A stretch of 64,000 nucleotides of DNA. Source: Oxalobacteraceae bacterium UBA4003. GTDB taxonomy: Bacteria; Pseudomonadota; Gammaproteobacteria; Burkholderiales; Burkholderiaceae_D. The notes beneath the pieces were generated by a model. It saw nothing but the letters and a program-made list of their open reading frames with translations. It had not been told where the DNA came from and made no database searches. Position numbers and translations under genes: made by a program. Numbering within the stretch: the stretch's first letter is position 1; every line of letters begins with the position of its first letter. The stretch covers positions 66,271 to 130,270 of the forward strand of contig DGBN01000065.1 of the NCBI GenBank assembly GCA_002384815.1. The letters are read 5' to 3'. Shown here one piece after another: positions 8,202 to 17,732 of this stretch.

Positions 8202-9992
8202 TTAAAACAGCTCCGCATCCAGCGCCATCAGATTGGCAGAACCGGAACGCGCCTGACGGATCAGCATTGCGGTTTCCGGCAACAGCCGCGCGAAATAAAA
8301 ACGTGAGGTCGCCAGCTTGGCTTTGTAGAAATTGTCGCCACCATCCTGTTTGGCCAAAGCGAGTTTTGCCATTTGCGCAAAAAAGTAGGCGTAGACCAGA
8401 TGCCCGGCCACACGCAGATACGGCACTGCCGCCGCGCCCACTTCATCCGGATTCTGGAATGCCTTCATGCCGATTTCCATCGTCATCTTTTGCACTTTTT
8501 CTGCCAGATCAGCCAATGGCGTGATGAATTCAGACATCGCTTCATCGGTGCCGTTTTCTTCAATGAAAGCGCGAATTTTTTCGCCGAACTTGCGCAGCCT
8601 GGCACCGTTATCCAGCAAGACTTTCCGCCCCAGCAAATCCAGCGACTGGATGGTGTTGGTGCCTTCGTAAATCATGTTGATACGCGCATCGCGCACGTAT
8701 TGCTCCATGCCCCATTCGGCAATGTAGCCGTGGCCACCATACACCTGCATCGCTTCCGAAGTCGAAATCCAGCCGTTGTCAGTGAGGAAGGCCTTGATGA
8801 TGGGCGTCAGCAAGGCAACTTCATCCGCAGCATCCTTGCGCACCGTTTCATCCGGATGATTCAGTTCTCTATCGATTTGCAGTGCAACGTAGGAACTGAA
8901 GGCGCGACCGCCTTCGGCATAGGCTTTTGCCGTGAGCAACATGCGCCGCACATCGGGGTGCACGATGATGGGGTCGGCTGGTTTGTCGACAGCTTTTACG
9001 CCGGTCAGACTGCGCATTTGCAGGCGGTCTTTCGCATAGATCAGGGCATTCTGGTAGGCGACCTCCGTCAAACCCAGCGATTGCATGCCGACGCCAAGGC
9101 GCGCGGCATTCATCATCACGAACATCGCGTTCAAACCCTTGTTTGGCTGGCCTATCATCCAGCCGGTAGCGCCGTCGATATTCATCTGGCAGGTTGCATT
9201 GCCGTGGATGCCCATTTTCTCTTCCAGCGCACCGCAAAAGATCGGATTGCGCGCACCCAGTGTGCCATCTGCATTCGGCAGGAATTTCGGCACGATGAAC
9301 AGCGATATGCCATGCGTGCCTTCCGGCGCATCCGGCAAGCGCGCCAATACCAGATGCAGGATGTTCTGCGCCATATCGTGTTCGCCGGCGGAGATGAAAA
9401 TCTTGCTGCCGGCAATCTTGTAGGAGCTATCCGCCTGCGGTTCCGCTTTCGAGCGCAGCAGACCCAGATCGGTACCGCAATGCGCTTCGGTCAGGCACAT
9501 GGTGCCGGTCCATTCGCCGGAAACCAGCTTCGGCAGATACAGCGCTTTCTGTTCCGCCGTGCCGTGTTCATGCAGGCATTCGTAGGCGCCGTGCGACAGA
9601 CCCGGATACATGGTCCACGCCTGATTCGACGAGTTCAGCATTTCAAAGAAGGAATTCTGCAGCACCATGGGCAAACCCTGGCCGCCATATTCCGGATCGC
9701 ACGATAGCGACGGCCATCCGGCTGCCACATATTGCTCGTAAGCCTCCTTGAATCCTGCAGGCGGCGTGACTTCATGCGTGACAGGATCGAGCTTGCAACC
9801 TTCGCGGTCGCCGGAATGATTCAGCGGAAATAATACCTCGGAGGTGAACTTGCCCCCCTCTTCCAGCACCTGATTGATGATGTCGGCATCGATATCGACA
9901 TATTTCTGCATCTGCTTCAACTCATCTTCGGCATGCAGCAATTCGTGCAGCACAAACTGCATGTCGCGCAACGGTGCGATGTATTGACCCAT
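8202..9992 (-). CDS. Acyl-CoA dehydrogenase
   Basis: A 596-residue flavoenzyme that would carry out the first step of beta-oxidation, FAD-dependent oxidation of acyl-CoA to enoyl-CoA. The FAD/acyl-binding motif is at about 166-177 (CLTEAHCGTDLG). The segment MQVYGGHGYIAEWGMEQYVRD is the C-terminal signature, and the catalytic Glu is at about 443 (IYEGTNTIQ). It is longer than the roughly 380-residue short form because it carries the extra C-terminal domain of the AcdA/AidB-like branch. It is the first gene of the three-gene beta-oxidation operon. Chain-length preference cannot be told. Confidence 0.92.
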   Translation of the reverse strand: MGQYIAPLRDMQFVLHELLHAEDELKQMQKYVDIDADIINQVLEEGGKFTSEVLFPLNHSGDREGCKLDPVTHEVTPPAGFKEAYEQYVAAGWPSLSCDPEYGGQGLPMVLQNSFFEMLNSSNQAWTMYPGLSHGAYECLHEHGTAEQKALYLPKLVSGEWTGTMCLTEAHCGTDLGLLRSKAEPQADSSYKIAGSKIFISAGEHDMAQNILHLVLARLPDAPEGTHGISLFIVPKFLPNADGTLGARNPIFCGALEEKMGIHGNATCQMNIDGATGWMIGQPNKGLNAMFVMMNAARLGVGMQSLGLTEVAYQNALIYAKDRLQMRSLTGVKAVDKPADPIIVHPDVRRMLLTAKAYAEGGRAFSSYVALQIDRELNHPDETVRKDAADEVALLTPIIKAFLTDNGWISTSEAMQVYGGHGYIAEWGMEQYVRDARINMIYEGTNTIQSLDLLGRKVLLDNGARLRKFGEKIRAFIEENGTDEAMSEFITPLADLAEKVQKMTMEIGMKAFQNPDEVGAAAVPYLRVAGHLVYAYFFAQMAKLALAKQDGGDNFYKAKLATSRFYFARLLPETAMLIRQARSGSANLMALDAELF

Positions 9993-10075
9993 GTACGTCT
10001 CCTTACGGCGGATAATTGATGTCTGAAATGAATACTATCGCATGACGATCTCTTGTCGCCATATAGACAGCACGT

Positions 10076-10456
10076 CTATTGATTCGTTTTATCCAGCAGG
10101 CGTCTGTCACGCTTGGTCGGGCGGCCCTTGATCGTCATGCCCGGCTCCTTGAAGAATTTTCTCTTCTCCATTTCCTGCTGCCGCCTGGCAATGCTTTCCT
10201 CTGTCTCTGCATACAGCTTCTGCGCCATCTCGGCCGAACCACGCGCATCCGACAAACCCCGCACCAGCACTTCCCATACGCTGGAACCATTATCTATCTG
10301 TACCAGATCACCGTACCTGACGTTGCGGGCCGGCTTGATACGTTCGCGCTCTATCCTGACCTTGCCGTTATCGACGGCATCGCTCGCCAGCGTCCGCGTC
10401 TTGAAAAATCGTGCCGCCCATAACCACTTGTCTATACGTACGGATTCTGTCGTCAT
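10076..10456 (-). CDS. hslR: S4-domain RNA-binding protein, Hsp15 family
   Basis: A 126-residue protein with an N-terminal S4 domain (VRIDKWLWAARFFKTRTLA followed by GKVRIERERIKPARNVRYGD) and a basic C-terminal tail rich in Lys and Arg. In E. coli, Hsp15 binds stalled 50S subunits carrying peptidyl-tRNA; the same role is assumed here. It is on the same strand as the beta-oxidation operon, 83 bases before the acyl-CoA dehydrogenase stop side, and 72 bases after clsB. Confidence 0.88.
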   Translation of the reverse strand: MTTESVRIDKWLWAARFFKTRTLASDAVDNGKVRIERERIKPARNVRYGDLVQIDNGSSVWEVLVRGLSDARGSAEMAQKLYAETEESIARRQQEMEKRKFFKEPGMTIKGRPTKRDRRLLDKTNQ

Positions 10457-10528
10457 GTCGCGGACTCATACTGCATTATCAAAGCATCATTGTAGCCACC
10501 CCGGCAAGAAACCGCCGCGCAAAGACAT

Positions 10529-11695
10529 CTATTCAGCTGACTTGCCCCAGGTAATCAGGCGCAACATGTTTTTATAGATCTGATAAGCGAAGCGATAAAA
10601 AATCCGCTTGTACAAGGGAATCCTGTCGAACTCGGATAGATCGACCGGCACGCCATCGGCCACGCCACGCTCGATATGCGCACGCAATTTTTTCGCAAAA
10701 TCGGCATCGACCACCACCACGTTCGCTTCCTGATTTACAAACAGGCTGAAGCCGTCGTAATTACTGGAACCGACGGTGGCCCAGTTATCGTCAACCACCG
10801 CCACCTTGCCATGCAATTGCGTCTTGCGATATTCGACGATCTTCACCCCGCACTTCAGCAACCGGGGATAGAACGAACGTGCAATCACATCCTGAAAACG
10901 ATATTGACCAACGCCGAGCAGCAAGGTGACATCAACGCCGCGCAATGCCGCCGATGACAGACCTTTGCGTAGTTTTCTTCCGGGAGCGAAATACGGATTC
11001 GCCAGCATGGCTGATACCCTTGCTCCGCCCAGCGCTTTCAAATAGGCATTTTGTATCGTGCGGCGATTATTCAAGTTGTCGCGCACCACCAGGCCGGCCA
11101 CGATCGCTTCGCGCGCATCTGTCGGACTGCGCGTGCGCTGCTCCCTGAAAGTAGCCCAGCGTGCACTCCAGCTGATGCTACCGAGACGCGCCCAATGTAC
11201 GGCCATTTCCCAATGGATGGTTGCTACCAGCGGCCCGGTAATGCGCACACCGAAATCCCAGCGCGGCGCCGGCAGAACGATGAGAGGGTCGTCGTCATCG
11301 TGCGTGTCATCCACAATATTCACACCGCCAAGAAAAGCCACCGTACGATCCACCACACATAATTTCCGGTGCATACGTGCGATGCCGCGCCTGAACCAGG
11401 GATTGAAACTGCGATAGCCGACACCTGCCGCCTGAAAATCGTGCTGCAATATTTTGGATTGCGTCCGGCCGGTACCTATCCAGTCCGTGATGACATTGAC
11501 GATCACGCCGCGCTGCGCTGCGCGTATTAGCGCAGCCTTGACTTCACCGGCCGTTTCATCGGCGGCAAAAATATACGTTTCGAGATAAATTTCCGACCTG
11601 GCAGTATCGAACGCATCGATCAGCGCCGGGAAATACTCCGCGCCGCAATATAAAAGCTGAATATCGTTTTGACCGACAAAGCTGACCGAGCGCAT
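10529..11695 (-). CDS. clsB: Cardiolipin synthase B (phospholipase D family)
   Basis: A 388-residue phospholipase D superfamily protein with two HKD motifs: HRKLCVVD in the N-terminal half (followed by GGVNIVDD) and HGKVAVVD in the C-terminal half (followed by GSSNYD). These are the catalytic sites that swap phosphatidyl groups to make cardiolipin. There is no long N-terminal membrane anchor, which fits ClsB (YbhO) rather than ClsA. The endonuclease-family gene behind which it lies is the homologue of ybhP, the same partner as in E. coli. Confidence 0.88.
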   Translation of the reverse strand: MRSVSFVGQNDIQLLYCGAEYFPALIDAFDTARSEIYLETYIFAADETAGEVKAALIRAAQRGVIVNVITDWIGTGRTQSKILQHDFQAAGVGYRSFNPWFRRGIARMHRKLCVVDRTVAFLGGVNIVDDTHDDDDPLIVLPAPRWDFGVRITGPLVATIHWEMAVHWARLGSISWSARWATFREQRTRSPTDAREAIVAGLVVRDNLNNRRTIQNAYLKALGGARVSAMLANPYFAPGRKLRKGLSSAALRGVDVTLLLGVGQYRFQDVIARSFYPRLLKCGVKIVEYRKTQLHGKVAVVDDNWATVGSSNYDGFSLFVNQEANVVVVDADFAKKLRAHIERGVADGVPVDLSEFDRIPLYKRIFYRFAYQIYKNMLRLITWGKSAE

Positions 11696-11814
11696 GAGTA
11701 GAGGCTACCTTGCAATGAATGATAAGGCGGGCATGGGTGGCATTGCCTGTGTATTTTCCGGACGCATGCAGTCGTCCTTTTTATCCAACTTATCGATGGC
11801 CGATCAGGCCGGTA

Positions 11815-12609
11815 TTATTTCAACTGCAGGTTCGCAACTATGGGGGCATGATCCGATAGCTTGCTCCACATGGTGCCATGCAATACTTCGGCTGATTCTA
11901 CCTTGAAGCCGCGTACATAAATCCGGTCCAGTTGCAGAAAGGGCATCGCCGCCGGGAAAGTGCGCGCCGGTTGTATCTTGGTGCCACGGCCACTCAACTG
12001 CCGTAAATACGTGCCGAAGCCGCGACGCGAGAGATTTTCATCGAACACTTCGGTCACACCCAGAGTTTCGCGCAATTCTTCGCTCAGGTGGTTGCCCCAA
12101 TCGTTGAAATCGCCGGCGATAATGATAGGCGCACCCGGTGGCGCCGAAGCCGAAACCGCTTCGATCAAGGCAGCCGTCTGGCGTTTTCTGCTGCCGGCAA
12201 ACAAACCCAGATGGATGACGAAGCAATGTACCTCTGCTTCCGGCGCTCTCACCACGCAATGCAAAATGCCGCGCGCTTCATATTTGTGATCTGAAATATT
12301 CTGATTGCGCGACGATAAAATAGGGAAACAGCTCAGCAATGCATTGCCGTGATGGCCGTGATCGTAAACCGCATTCATGCCGTACGCGCATTGATGCGAA
12401 TCGCCGGCGAGAAAATCCTGCTGCGACAGTTCCGGCCAATCGGTGGCATGTTTCAATGCATGCAAATCATGACGCCCCTGCACTTCCTGCAGGAACAGCA
12501 CATCCGACTGCATCGCCTGGATGGCTTGCTTGAGCGCGTGTATGCGTGGCCGGGCGCCGAACGAGGTCACACCCTTGTGTATGTTGTAAGTCGTAATACG
12601 CAGTTTCAT
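11815..12609 (-). CDS. Endonuclease/exonuclease/phosphatase family protein, YbhP-like
   Basis: A 264-residue protein of the EEP superfamily (metal-dependent phosphodiesterases). Visible motifs are TYNIHKG at the start, LQEVQG, GDFNDW in the centre and SDHAPI near the C-terminus, giving the expected metal-binding and catalytic residues. No signal peptide. The neighbour clsB suggests a link to phospholipid metabolism, as for ybhP-ybhO in E. coli, but the real substrate is unknown. Confidence 0.85.
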   Translation of the reverse strand: MKLRITTYNIHKGVTSFGARPRIHALKQAIQAMQSDVLFLQEVQGRHDLHALKHATDWPELSQQDFLAGDSHQCAYGMNAVYDHGHHGNALLSCFPILSSRNQNISDHKYEARGILHCVVRAPEAEVHCFVIHLGLFAGSRKRQTAALIEAVSASAPPGAPIIIAGDFNDWGNHLSEELRETLGVTEVFDENLSRRGFGTYLRQLSGRGTKIQPARTFPAAMPFLQLDRIYVRGFKVESAEVLHGTMWSKLSDHAPIVANLQLK

Positions 12610-12670
12610 GCAGTCTGAGCCTGGCTATTTATTCAATAAAAATCGGAAATACCCATGGCATCCGCCTGCT

Positions 12671-13189
12671 CTACTTACGGCCGACACCGCTGATTTCAAT
12701 ATGCTGGGGAAGTAACAGGATAGCCTCGGCATTCGAGGCTGAAAAACATTGATCGGCAGCTTCCCTGTATGGCAACCACATGAAATTCAGATGTTCGCGC
12801 GGCGCCAGCACCACAGGAATCTCACGCGGCACCAGCAGACCAAACACATGCTCGGTATTTCTCTTCACCTGCGGCGCATAACGATGCTGCCATACAGGAT
12901 AGATATCGTAGACATTGGAAAGTTGCCAATCCCGGAGATTTTCCAGTGGCACACAGGCAGGCACGGACGCCTGCTCTTGTTCAGAGGGCAAATTCCGTAC
13001 AGCAATGCCGGTTTCCTCCGCCACTTCCCGCACCGCTGTTTCCAGGAAAAGTTCGTCCACGCTATCCTTGGAACCGGTCACAGACTGCCAGTAGCCCGGC
13101 TTGTCCGCACGTTCGATCAGCAAGACCTCAAGATCGATGGTGTGAATGACAACTAGGACGGATTCGGGAATTTTATAAGGCCGACTCAT
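12671..13189 (-). CDS. nudB: Dihydroneopterin triphosphate diphosphatase (Nudix)
   Basis: A 172-residue Nudix hydrolase. The segment WQSVTGS followed by ELFLETAVREVAEETGI is the Nudix box, and HRYAPQVKRNTEHVFGL matches the NudB family, whose E. coli member removes pyrophosphate from dihydroneopterin triphosphate in folate synthesis. Compared with the strict box (G-x5-E), there appears to be one extra residue between the Gly and the first Glu. Its place directly downstream of aspS is the usual betaproteobacterial arrangement. Confidence 0.88.
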   Translation of the reverse strand: MSRPYKIPESVLVVIHTIDLEVLLIERADKPGYWQSVTGSKDSVDELFLETAVREVAEETGIAVRNLPSEQEQASVPACVPLENLRDWQLSNVYDIYPVWQHRYAPQVKRNTEHVFGLLVPREIPVVLAPREHLNFMWLPYREAADQCFSASNAEAILLLPQHIEISGVGRK

Positions 13190-13238
13190 GGGAAATCGTT
13201 ACTTTCAGATAGCGGCGCGCAAGCACGAATAAACAAAA

Positions 13239-13264
13239 AAGGCGCGGAATTCCGCGCCTTTTTA
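13239..13264. terminator. Bidirectional terminator after aspS
   Basis: A perfect 9-bp stem, GGCGCGGAA/TTCCGCGCC at 13241-13258, is flanked by A-rich sequence on the left and T-rich on the right. On the minus strand the stem is followed by TTTTTT. It sits between the end of aspS and the start of nudB, so it should end or attenuate the aspS transcript. Confidence 0.8.
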
Positions 13265-13281
13265 TTATGCCGCAAAAGCTA

Positions 13282-15093
13282 TCAGCCTTTTACAACAGGT
13301 TCGACATTGCGCAGGCGAATATGCAATTCGCGCAATTGCTTTTCATCGACTTCCGACGGCGCTTGCGTGAGCAGACATTGCGCGCGCTGGGTTTTCGGGA
13401 AAGCGATCACGTCGCGTATCGATTCGGCGCCGGTCATCATTGTGACGATGCGATCCAGGCCAAATGCGAGACCGCCGTGCGGTGGCGCGCCATATTGCAA
13501 GGCATCCAGCAGGAAGCCGAATTTCAGTTGCGCTTCTTCGGCACCGATTTTCAAGGCGCGGAACACCTTGCTTTGCACATCGGCGCGATGGATACGCACT
13601 GAACCGCCACCCAGCTCCCAGCCATTCAACACCATATCGTAGGCCTTGGAAAGGCATTTACCCGGATTGGTTTCCATCAAGTCTTCATGGCCGTCTTTAG
13701 GTGCGGTGAACGGGTGATGAGTAGCCGACCAGCGCTGATTGTCTTCATCGTATTCGAACATAGGGAAATCGACGACCCACAACGGACGCCATTCATCGTC
13801 GAACAAACCGTTCTTCTTGCCGAAATCGCTGTGACCGACCTTGACGCGCAAGGCACCGATCGCATCGTTCACTACTTTTGCCTTATCTGCACCGAAGAAA
13901 ATCAGATCGCCGTCTTGTGCGCCGGTTGCCTCGATGATTTTTACCAATGCTTCATCATGGATATTCTTGACGATAGGCGATTGCAAACCTTCACGGCCCT
14001 TGGCCTTCTCGTTGACCTTGATGTAAGCCAGACCTTTGGCGCCGTAGATCGCAACGAACTGCGTGTAGGCATCGATCTCGGAGCGAGGCATTGCGCCGCC
14101 ACCCGGTACACGCAGACCGACCACACGGCCGTTTTCCATATTCGCTGCGCCGGAGAATACCTTGAACTCGACATCTTTCATGATGCTGGTCAGGTCGGTG
14201 AATGCGAGTTTGACGCGCATGTCCGGCTTGTCGGAGCCATACATGCCCATCGCGGTAGCGTAATCCATTACCGGGAATGGATTTGGCAGATCGACATTCA
14301 GACAGTTTTTGAATACCAGACGAATCATGCCTTCAAACAGATCGCGGATTTCCTGTTCGTTCATGAACGAGGTTTCGCAATCGATCTGGGTAAATTCAGG
14401 CTGGCGATCAGCACGCAAATCCTCATCGCGGAAGCATTTGGTGATTTGATAGTAACGGTCGAAGTTGGCCACCATCAGCAATTGCTTGAACAATTGCGGC
14501 GATTGCGGCAACGCGAAGAAGTGACCGGCATTCACACGTGACGGCACCAGATAATCGCGTGCACCTTCCGGTGTCGATTTGGTCAGCATCGGCGTTTCAA
14601 TATCGATGAAGCCTTGCGTATCGAGGAACTTGCGCACCTCCATCGTCACCTTGTAACGCAGGCGCAGATTGTTTTGCATCTGCGGACGGCGCAGATCCAG
14701 CACGCGATGTGTCAGGCGTGTGGTTTCCGAAAGATTGTCGTCGTCCAGCTGGAACGGCGGCGTGACCGAAGGATTCAACACTTCCAGTTCATGCGCCAGC
14801 ACTTCGATCTTGCCCGAAGTCAGATTGCTGTTGGTCGTGCCTTCAGGACGGTGACGAACAACACCGGTGATGCGCAGGCAGAACTCGTTACGCACTGCTT
14901 CCGCAGCCTTGAATACATCGACGCGATCCGGATCGCAGACGACTTGCACCAGGCCTTCGCGATCGCGCAGATCAATGAAAATCACACCGCCATGGTCACG
15001 ACGACGATGTACCCAGCCGCACAGGCTGACGGTTTGGTCCAGCAGCGCTTCGGAAGTGAGGCCGCAGTATTGGGTTCGCATAGACATATTCAA
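13282..15093 (-). CDS. aspS: Aspartyl-tRNA synthetase
   Basis: A 603-residue class II synthetase that charges tRNA-Asp. The order is an N-terminal OB-fold anticodon-binding domain (VSLCGWVHRRRDHGGVIFIDLRD, about 20-42), the catalytic core with motif 2 (FRDEDLRADRQPEFTQID), the bacterial GAD insertion, and motif 3 (GLAFGLDRIVTMMTG) near the C-terminus. The length is typical of bacterial AspRS. Starts at MNM, MSM or MRTQY are all possible within five residues. It lies downstream of fmdB and the DUF502 gene on the same strand, a conserved betaproteobacterial order. Confidence 0.96.
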   Translation of the reverse strand: MNMSMRTQYCGLTSEALLDQTVSLCGWVHRRRDHGGVIFIDLRDREGLVQVVCDPDRVDVFKAAEAVRNEFCLRITGVVRHRPEGTTNSNLTSGKIEVLAHELEVLNPSVTPPFQLDDDNLSETTRLTHRVLDLRRPQMQNNLRLRYKVTMEVRKFLDTQGFIDIETPMLTKSTPEGARDYLVPSRVNAGHFFALPQSPQLFKQLLMVANFDRYYQITKCFRDEDLRADRQPEFTQIDCETSFMNEQEIRDLFEGMIRLVFKNCLNVDLPNPFPVMDYATAMGMYGSDKPDMRVKLAFTDLTSIMKDVEFKVFSGAANMENGRVVGLRVPGGGAMPRSEIDAYTQFVAIYGAKGLAYIKVNEKAKGREGLQSPIVKNIHDEALVKIIEATGAQDGDLIFFGADKAKVVNDAIGALRVKVGHSDFGKKNGLFDDEWRPLWVVDFPMFEYDEDNQRWSATHHPFTAPKDGHEDLMETNPGKCLSKAYDMVLNGWELGGGSVRIHRADVQSKVFRALKIGAEEAQLKFGFLLDALQYGAPPHGGLAFGLDRIVTMMTGAESIRDVIAFPKTQRAQCLLTQAPSEVDEKQLRELHIRLRNVEPVVKG

Positions 15094-15149
15094 TTTCCAG
15101 TTTCAGGTTCTGTGTTGTCGACCGCTTGAAAATACACGATCTATATTAT

Positions 15150-15794
15150 TTACTGCGGGTGATCCGAATGGACTTTCTTCGGATCGACGAGTTGCGATTT
15201 ATCAAAATGATCCGGCGTCACCACACCCATGGAGACAATGTACTTCAATGCCTCATCGACGCTCATGTCGAGTTCTATCGTATCGGCGCGCGGCACCATC
15301 AGGAAGAAACCGGAGGTCGGATTCGGCGTCGTTGGCACATAGACACTGACGTAATCGCCAGTCAGATGATTGCGCACATCGCCGCCCGGCACGCCGGTCA
15401 TGAAGGCTATCGTCCACGAGCCCTGGCGCGGATACTGCACCAGCAACGCCTTGCGGAAGGCATTGCCCGACGATGAAAACAGGGTGTCGGATACCTGCTT
15501 GACACTGGAGTAAATCGTATTGAATACCGGAATCCGCTTCAAGGCCGATTCCCACAAGGCGACCACGCGATTGCCGATGAAGTTGCGCGTCGCCAGGCCC
15601 GTCAGGAAAATGATCAGCAGCGTCAGGATAGTACCAAGGCCGGGAATCGCGAAGCCGATTACCGCTTCCGGCCGCCAGCGCTCTGGCAGCAGTAACAGCG
15701 ATTGATCCATGGTGCCAACAATCAGATTCAGCACCCACAAGGTAATGGCGAGCGGAACAAGGATCAGCAGGCCGGTAATGAAATATTTGCGCAT
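15150..15794 (-). CDS. DUF502 family membrane protein
   Basis: A 214-residue inner-membrane protein with two N-terminal transmembrane segments (ITGLLILVPLAITLWVLNLI, and a second near residues 50-70). A soluble domain follows with the family's conserved stretches VSVYVPTTPNPTSGFF and ELDMSVDEALKYIVSMG. The biochemical role of DUF502 is not known to me. It lies 35-60 bases from both fmdB and aspS and is probably co-transcribed with them. Confidence 0.88.
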   Translation of the reverse strand: MRKYFITGLLILVPLAITLWVLNLIVGTMDQSLLLLPERWRPEAVIGFAIPGLGTILTLLIIFLTGLATRNFIGNRVVALWESALKRIPVFNTIYSSVKQVSDTLFSSSGNAFRKALLVQYPRQGSWTIAFMTGVPGGDVRNHLTGDYVSVYVPTTPNPTSGFFLMVPRADTIELDMSVDEALKYIVSMGVVTPDHFDKSQLVDPKKVHSDHPQ

Positions 15795-15844
15795 GATGTT
15801 CTACCGTAAGAATCGTGCCGCATTGCTGCGACGCGATGTATTCG

Positions 15845-16159
15845 TCAAGAATCGGATTTCGTACCCGAAGAAACGGCAGATGCCGCCGCAGGAATTGGCG
15901 TTGCCGCTGCAGCAGTTGCAGCCGGCGCATCGCCGCTCGCCGTGTTCGGCACCGCCGGCGCAGCCGTACCGCCCTGCCCGCCACGAAAATCGGTCACATA
16001 CCAACCGGTGCCCTTGAGTTGGAACCCTGCCGCAGTCAGTTGTTTTTTAAACGTGGCCTTGCCGCATTGAGGGCACTCGGTCAGAACCGGATCGGATATT
16101 TTTTGCAACGCATCTTTGGCAAAACCACAGGCTTCACAACGGTACGCATAAATCGGCAT
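15845..16159 (-). CDS. FmdB-type zinc ribbon protein
   Basis: A 104-residue protein with an N-terminal zinc ribbon: C8-x2-C11 and C29-x2-C32 (YRCEACG, ECPQCG). It is followed by the conserved TGWYVTDFRGG and a low-complexity Ala/Pro/Thr tail. The family is described as putative regulatory proteins (FmdB, first seen near formamidase genes), without a proven activity. It is the first gene of the fmdB-DUF502-aspS block, and the 134 bases upstream must hold the promoter. Confidence 0.88.
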   Translation of the reverse strand: MPIYAYRCEACGFAKDALQKISDPVLTECPQCGKATFKKQLTAAGFQLKGTGWYVTDFRGGQGGTAAPAVPNTASGDAPAATAAAATPIPAAASAVSSGTKSDS

Positions 16160-16293
16160 GACAAATTCCCGCGAAAATCTTACAAAACCTTGGATTATAA
16201 AGGTTTTCAGCCCCGATTTACTGCCACTTTGCAGTCATGGGCATGATTCTGTACTTTCGCCTTGCCGCCGTTCTCGCACTTGTCTTTTTTACT

Positions 16294-16596
16294 TCACCTA
16301 TCAATTTTTGGCGAAAAGGCATCCATCAACAGAAAAGTCCCCTCCCGCGCCTGATGGCTATCGATCAGTGGAACCAGACGACGGAAATGCTCGGTTTGGC
16401 AATGCGCATCCAGCGCCGCGCGATCCGGCCATTCCTCTATGAAAATGAAATGACCGGGATCTTTCTGCTCGGTAAAAAGATGGTAGGAAATGCAATCTTT
16501 TTCCTGTCGCGTCTTTTCGACCAACTCTTGATAGAGAGGTCGTACCGTATCGAGAAACTCAGGCAGGATGAAATCCTGCGCAATTACTTTCAGCAT
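16294..16596 (-). CDS. Antibiotic-biosynthesis-monooxygenase (ABM) domain protein
   Basis: A 100-residue dimeric alpha-beta-barrel protein of the ABM/YgiN family. The typical pattern is present: KVIAQDFILPEF, then HLFTEQKDPGHFIFIEEWPDRAALDAHCQTEHF. Members include quinol monooxygenases and haem-degrading enzymes, but many are uncharacterised, so no substrate is given. It follows the polyamine-type binding-protein gene by 42 bases on the same strand. Whether it belongs to that operon is uncertain. Confidence 0.8.
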   Translation of the reverse strand: MLKVIAQDFILPEFLDTVRPLYQELVEKTRQEKDCISYHLFTEQKDPGHFIFIEEWPDRAALDAHCQTEHFRRLVPLIDSHQAREGTFLLMDAFSPKIDR

Positions 16597-16638
16597 GCCG
16601 CACTGTCCTGAAAAAGATGACGGGCACCAAACACCCGT

Positions 16639-17712
16639 TTATTTGGCACGAATTTCCGTCCACAGGCGATTGAGCGCACGGCGCTGCCTGCTGTTCAGAT
16701 CCTTCAGCATTTCCAGTTTGGCGGCAGCTGCCTGATCCGGGAAGATCGCGGTATTTTTCGATACTTCCGGCTTGATGAACGCCAGCGACTCGCTATTCGG
16801 GCTGCCGGTACCGATCAGATTACTCAGCTCGGCGCCGTTCTTGCCATCCAGGATGAAGTTGATGAACTGGTGCGCCAGATCGGCACGCGGCGCATCTTTT
16901 GGAATCACCAGACTATCCAGCGACAGCGTTGCGCCCTCCCTGGGCAAGGCATGGCGAATACGGAATGTACGACCAACTTTTTGCGCATCCAGATCGGCCT
17001 GGAAAATATCGTTGGAATAACCGTGCGCCAGCCAGATATCACCCACTGTCAAACCCTTGATGTAGCTGCTGCCATTGAATGCTGCCCAGTAAGGCTTGGC
17101 TTTCAGAATCACGTTCTTCGCTTCCTGCCAGTGCTTCTCATCGGTATCGTTGACCGAATAGCCTAGATATTTCATGGCCGCCGCCATCAGCTCGTTGGCC
17201 GAATCCAGTACCGTGACCTTGCCCTTGATCTTCGCCAGAATGGCCGGATCGAAAATCACGGCCCAGCTATCGACCGTCACGCCCGCTTCCTTGAGCTTTT
17301 GCTCGTTATAGCCGAGTAGTGTCACCGTGTACGCATACGGCACTGAGTACTGGTTGCCCTTGTCGAAATCGGTATTCAGATGTTGCGGATTCAGATTCTT
17401 GAAGTTACTCAGTTGCTTCCTGTCGACAGGAAGCAAGGCATTCTGCCTGATCAGCGATTGCAGTGCATTTCCGGTCGGCACCAGCAAATCGTAACCTTTG
17501 GCGCCGGCGGCCAGCTTGGCCAGCATTTCCTCGTTATCGCCGTAGTAGCTTTGCACCAGCTGGCATTTGCAGGAAGTCTCGAAACGCTGCACCGTTTCTG
17601 CTGCAATGTAATTGTTCCAGTTGTACAGATGCAGCTTGTTTTGCGCTTGCACAGAACTTGTTGCAGCAGTGGCGATCAGCAATAGCGTAGCAAGGGAGAA
17701 TAATTTTTTCAT
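16639..17712 (-). CDS. potF: Polyamine ABC transporter periplasmic binding protein, PotF/PotD-like
   Basis: A 357-residue precursor with a signal peptide (MKKLFSLATLLLIATAATSSVQA). The mature protein begins with the family signature LHLYNWNNYI and continues with GYDLLVPTG and YSVPYAYTVTLLGYN, as in spermidine/putrescine-binding proteins. It would bind a polyamine in the periplasm for the PotGHI-like complex encoded upstream. Unusually for potFGHI, the binding-protein gene is last rather than first. The spacing after the permease gene is 20 bases. The exact polyamine cannot be told. Confidence 0.9.
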   Translation of the reverse strand: MKKLFSLATLLLIATAATSSVQAQNKLHLYNWNNYIAAETVQRFETSCKCQLVQSYYGDNEEMLAKLAAGAKGYDLLVPTGNALQSLIRQNALLPVDRKQLSNFKNLNPQHLNTDFDKGNQYSVPYAYTVTLLGYNEQKLKEAGVTVDSWAVIFDPAILAKIKGKVTVLDSANELMAAAMKYLGYSVNDTDEKHWQEAKNVILKAKPYWAAFNGSSYIKGLTVGDIWLAHGYSNDIFQADLDAQKVGRTFRIRHALPREGATLSLDSLVIPKDAPRADLAHQFINFILDGKNGAELSNLIGTGSPNSESLAFIKPEVSKNTAIFPDQAAAAKLEMLKDLNSRQRRALNRLWTEIRAK

Positions 17713-17732
17713 GACAAATCCGGAGAAAGAAA

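Noticed and set aside
8373..9707. 444-residue plus-strand open frame
   Set aside because: Antisense to the acyl-CoA dehydrogenase, whose catalytic motifs are intact; the composition is that of an antisense shadow.
16600..16640. ACGGG...CCCGT hairpin near the end of the PotF-like gene
   Set aside because: Only 5 bp of stem, and the T-run is several bases away; too weak to call a terminator.
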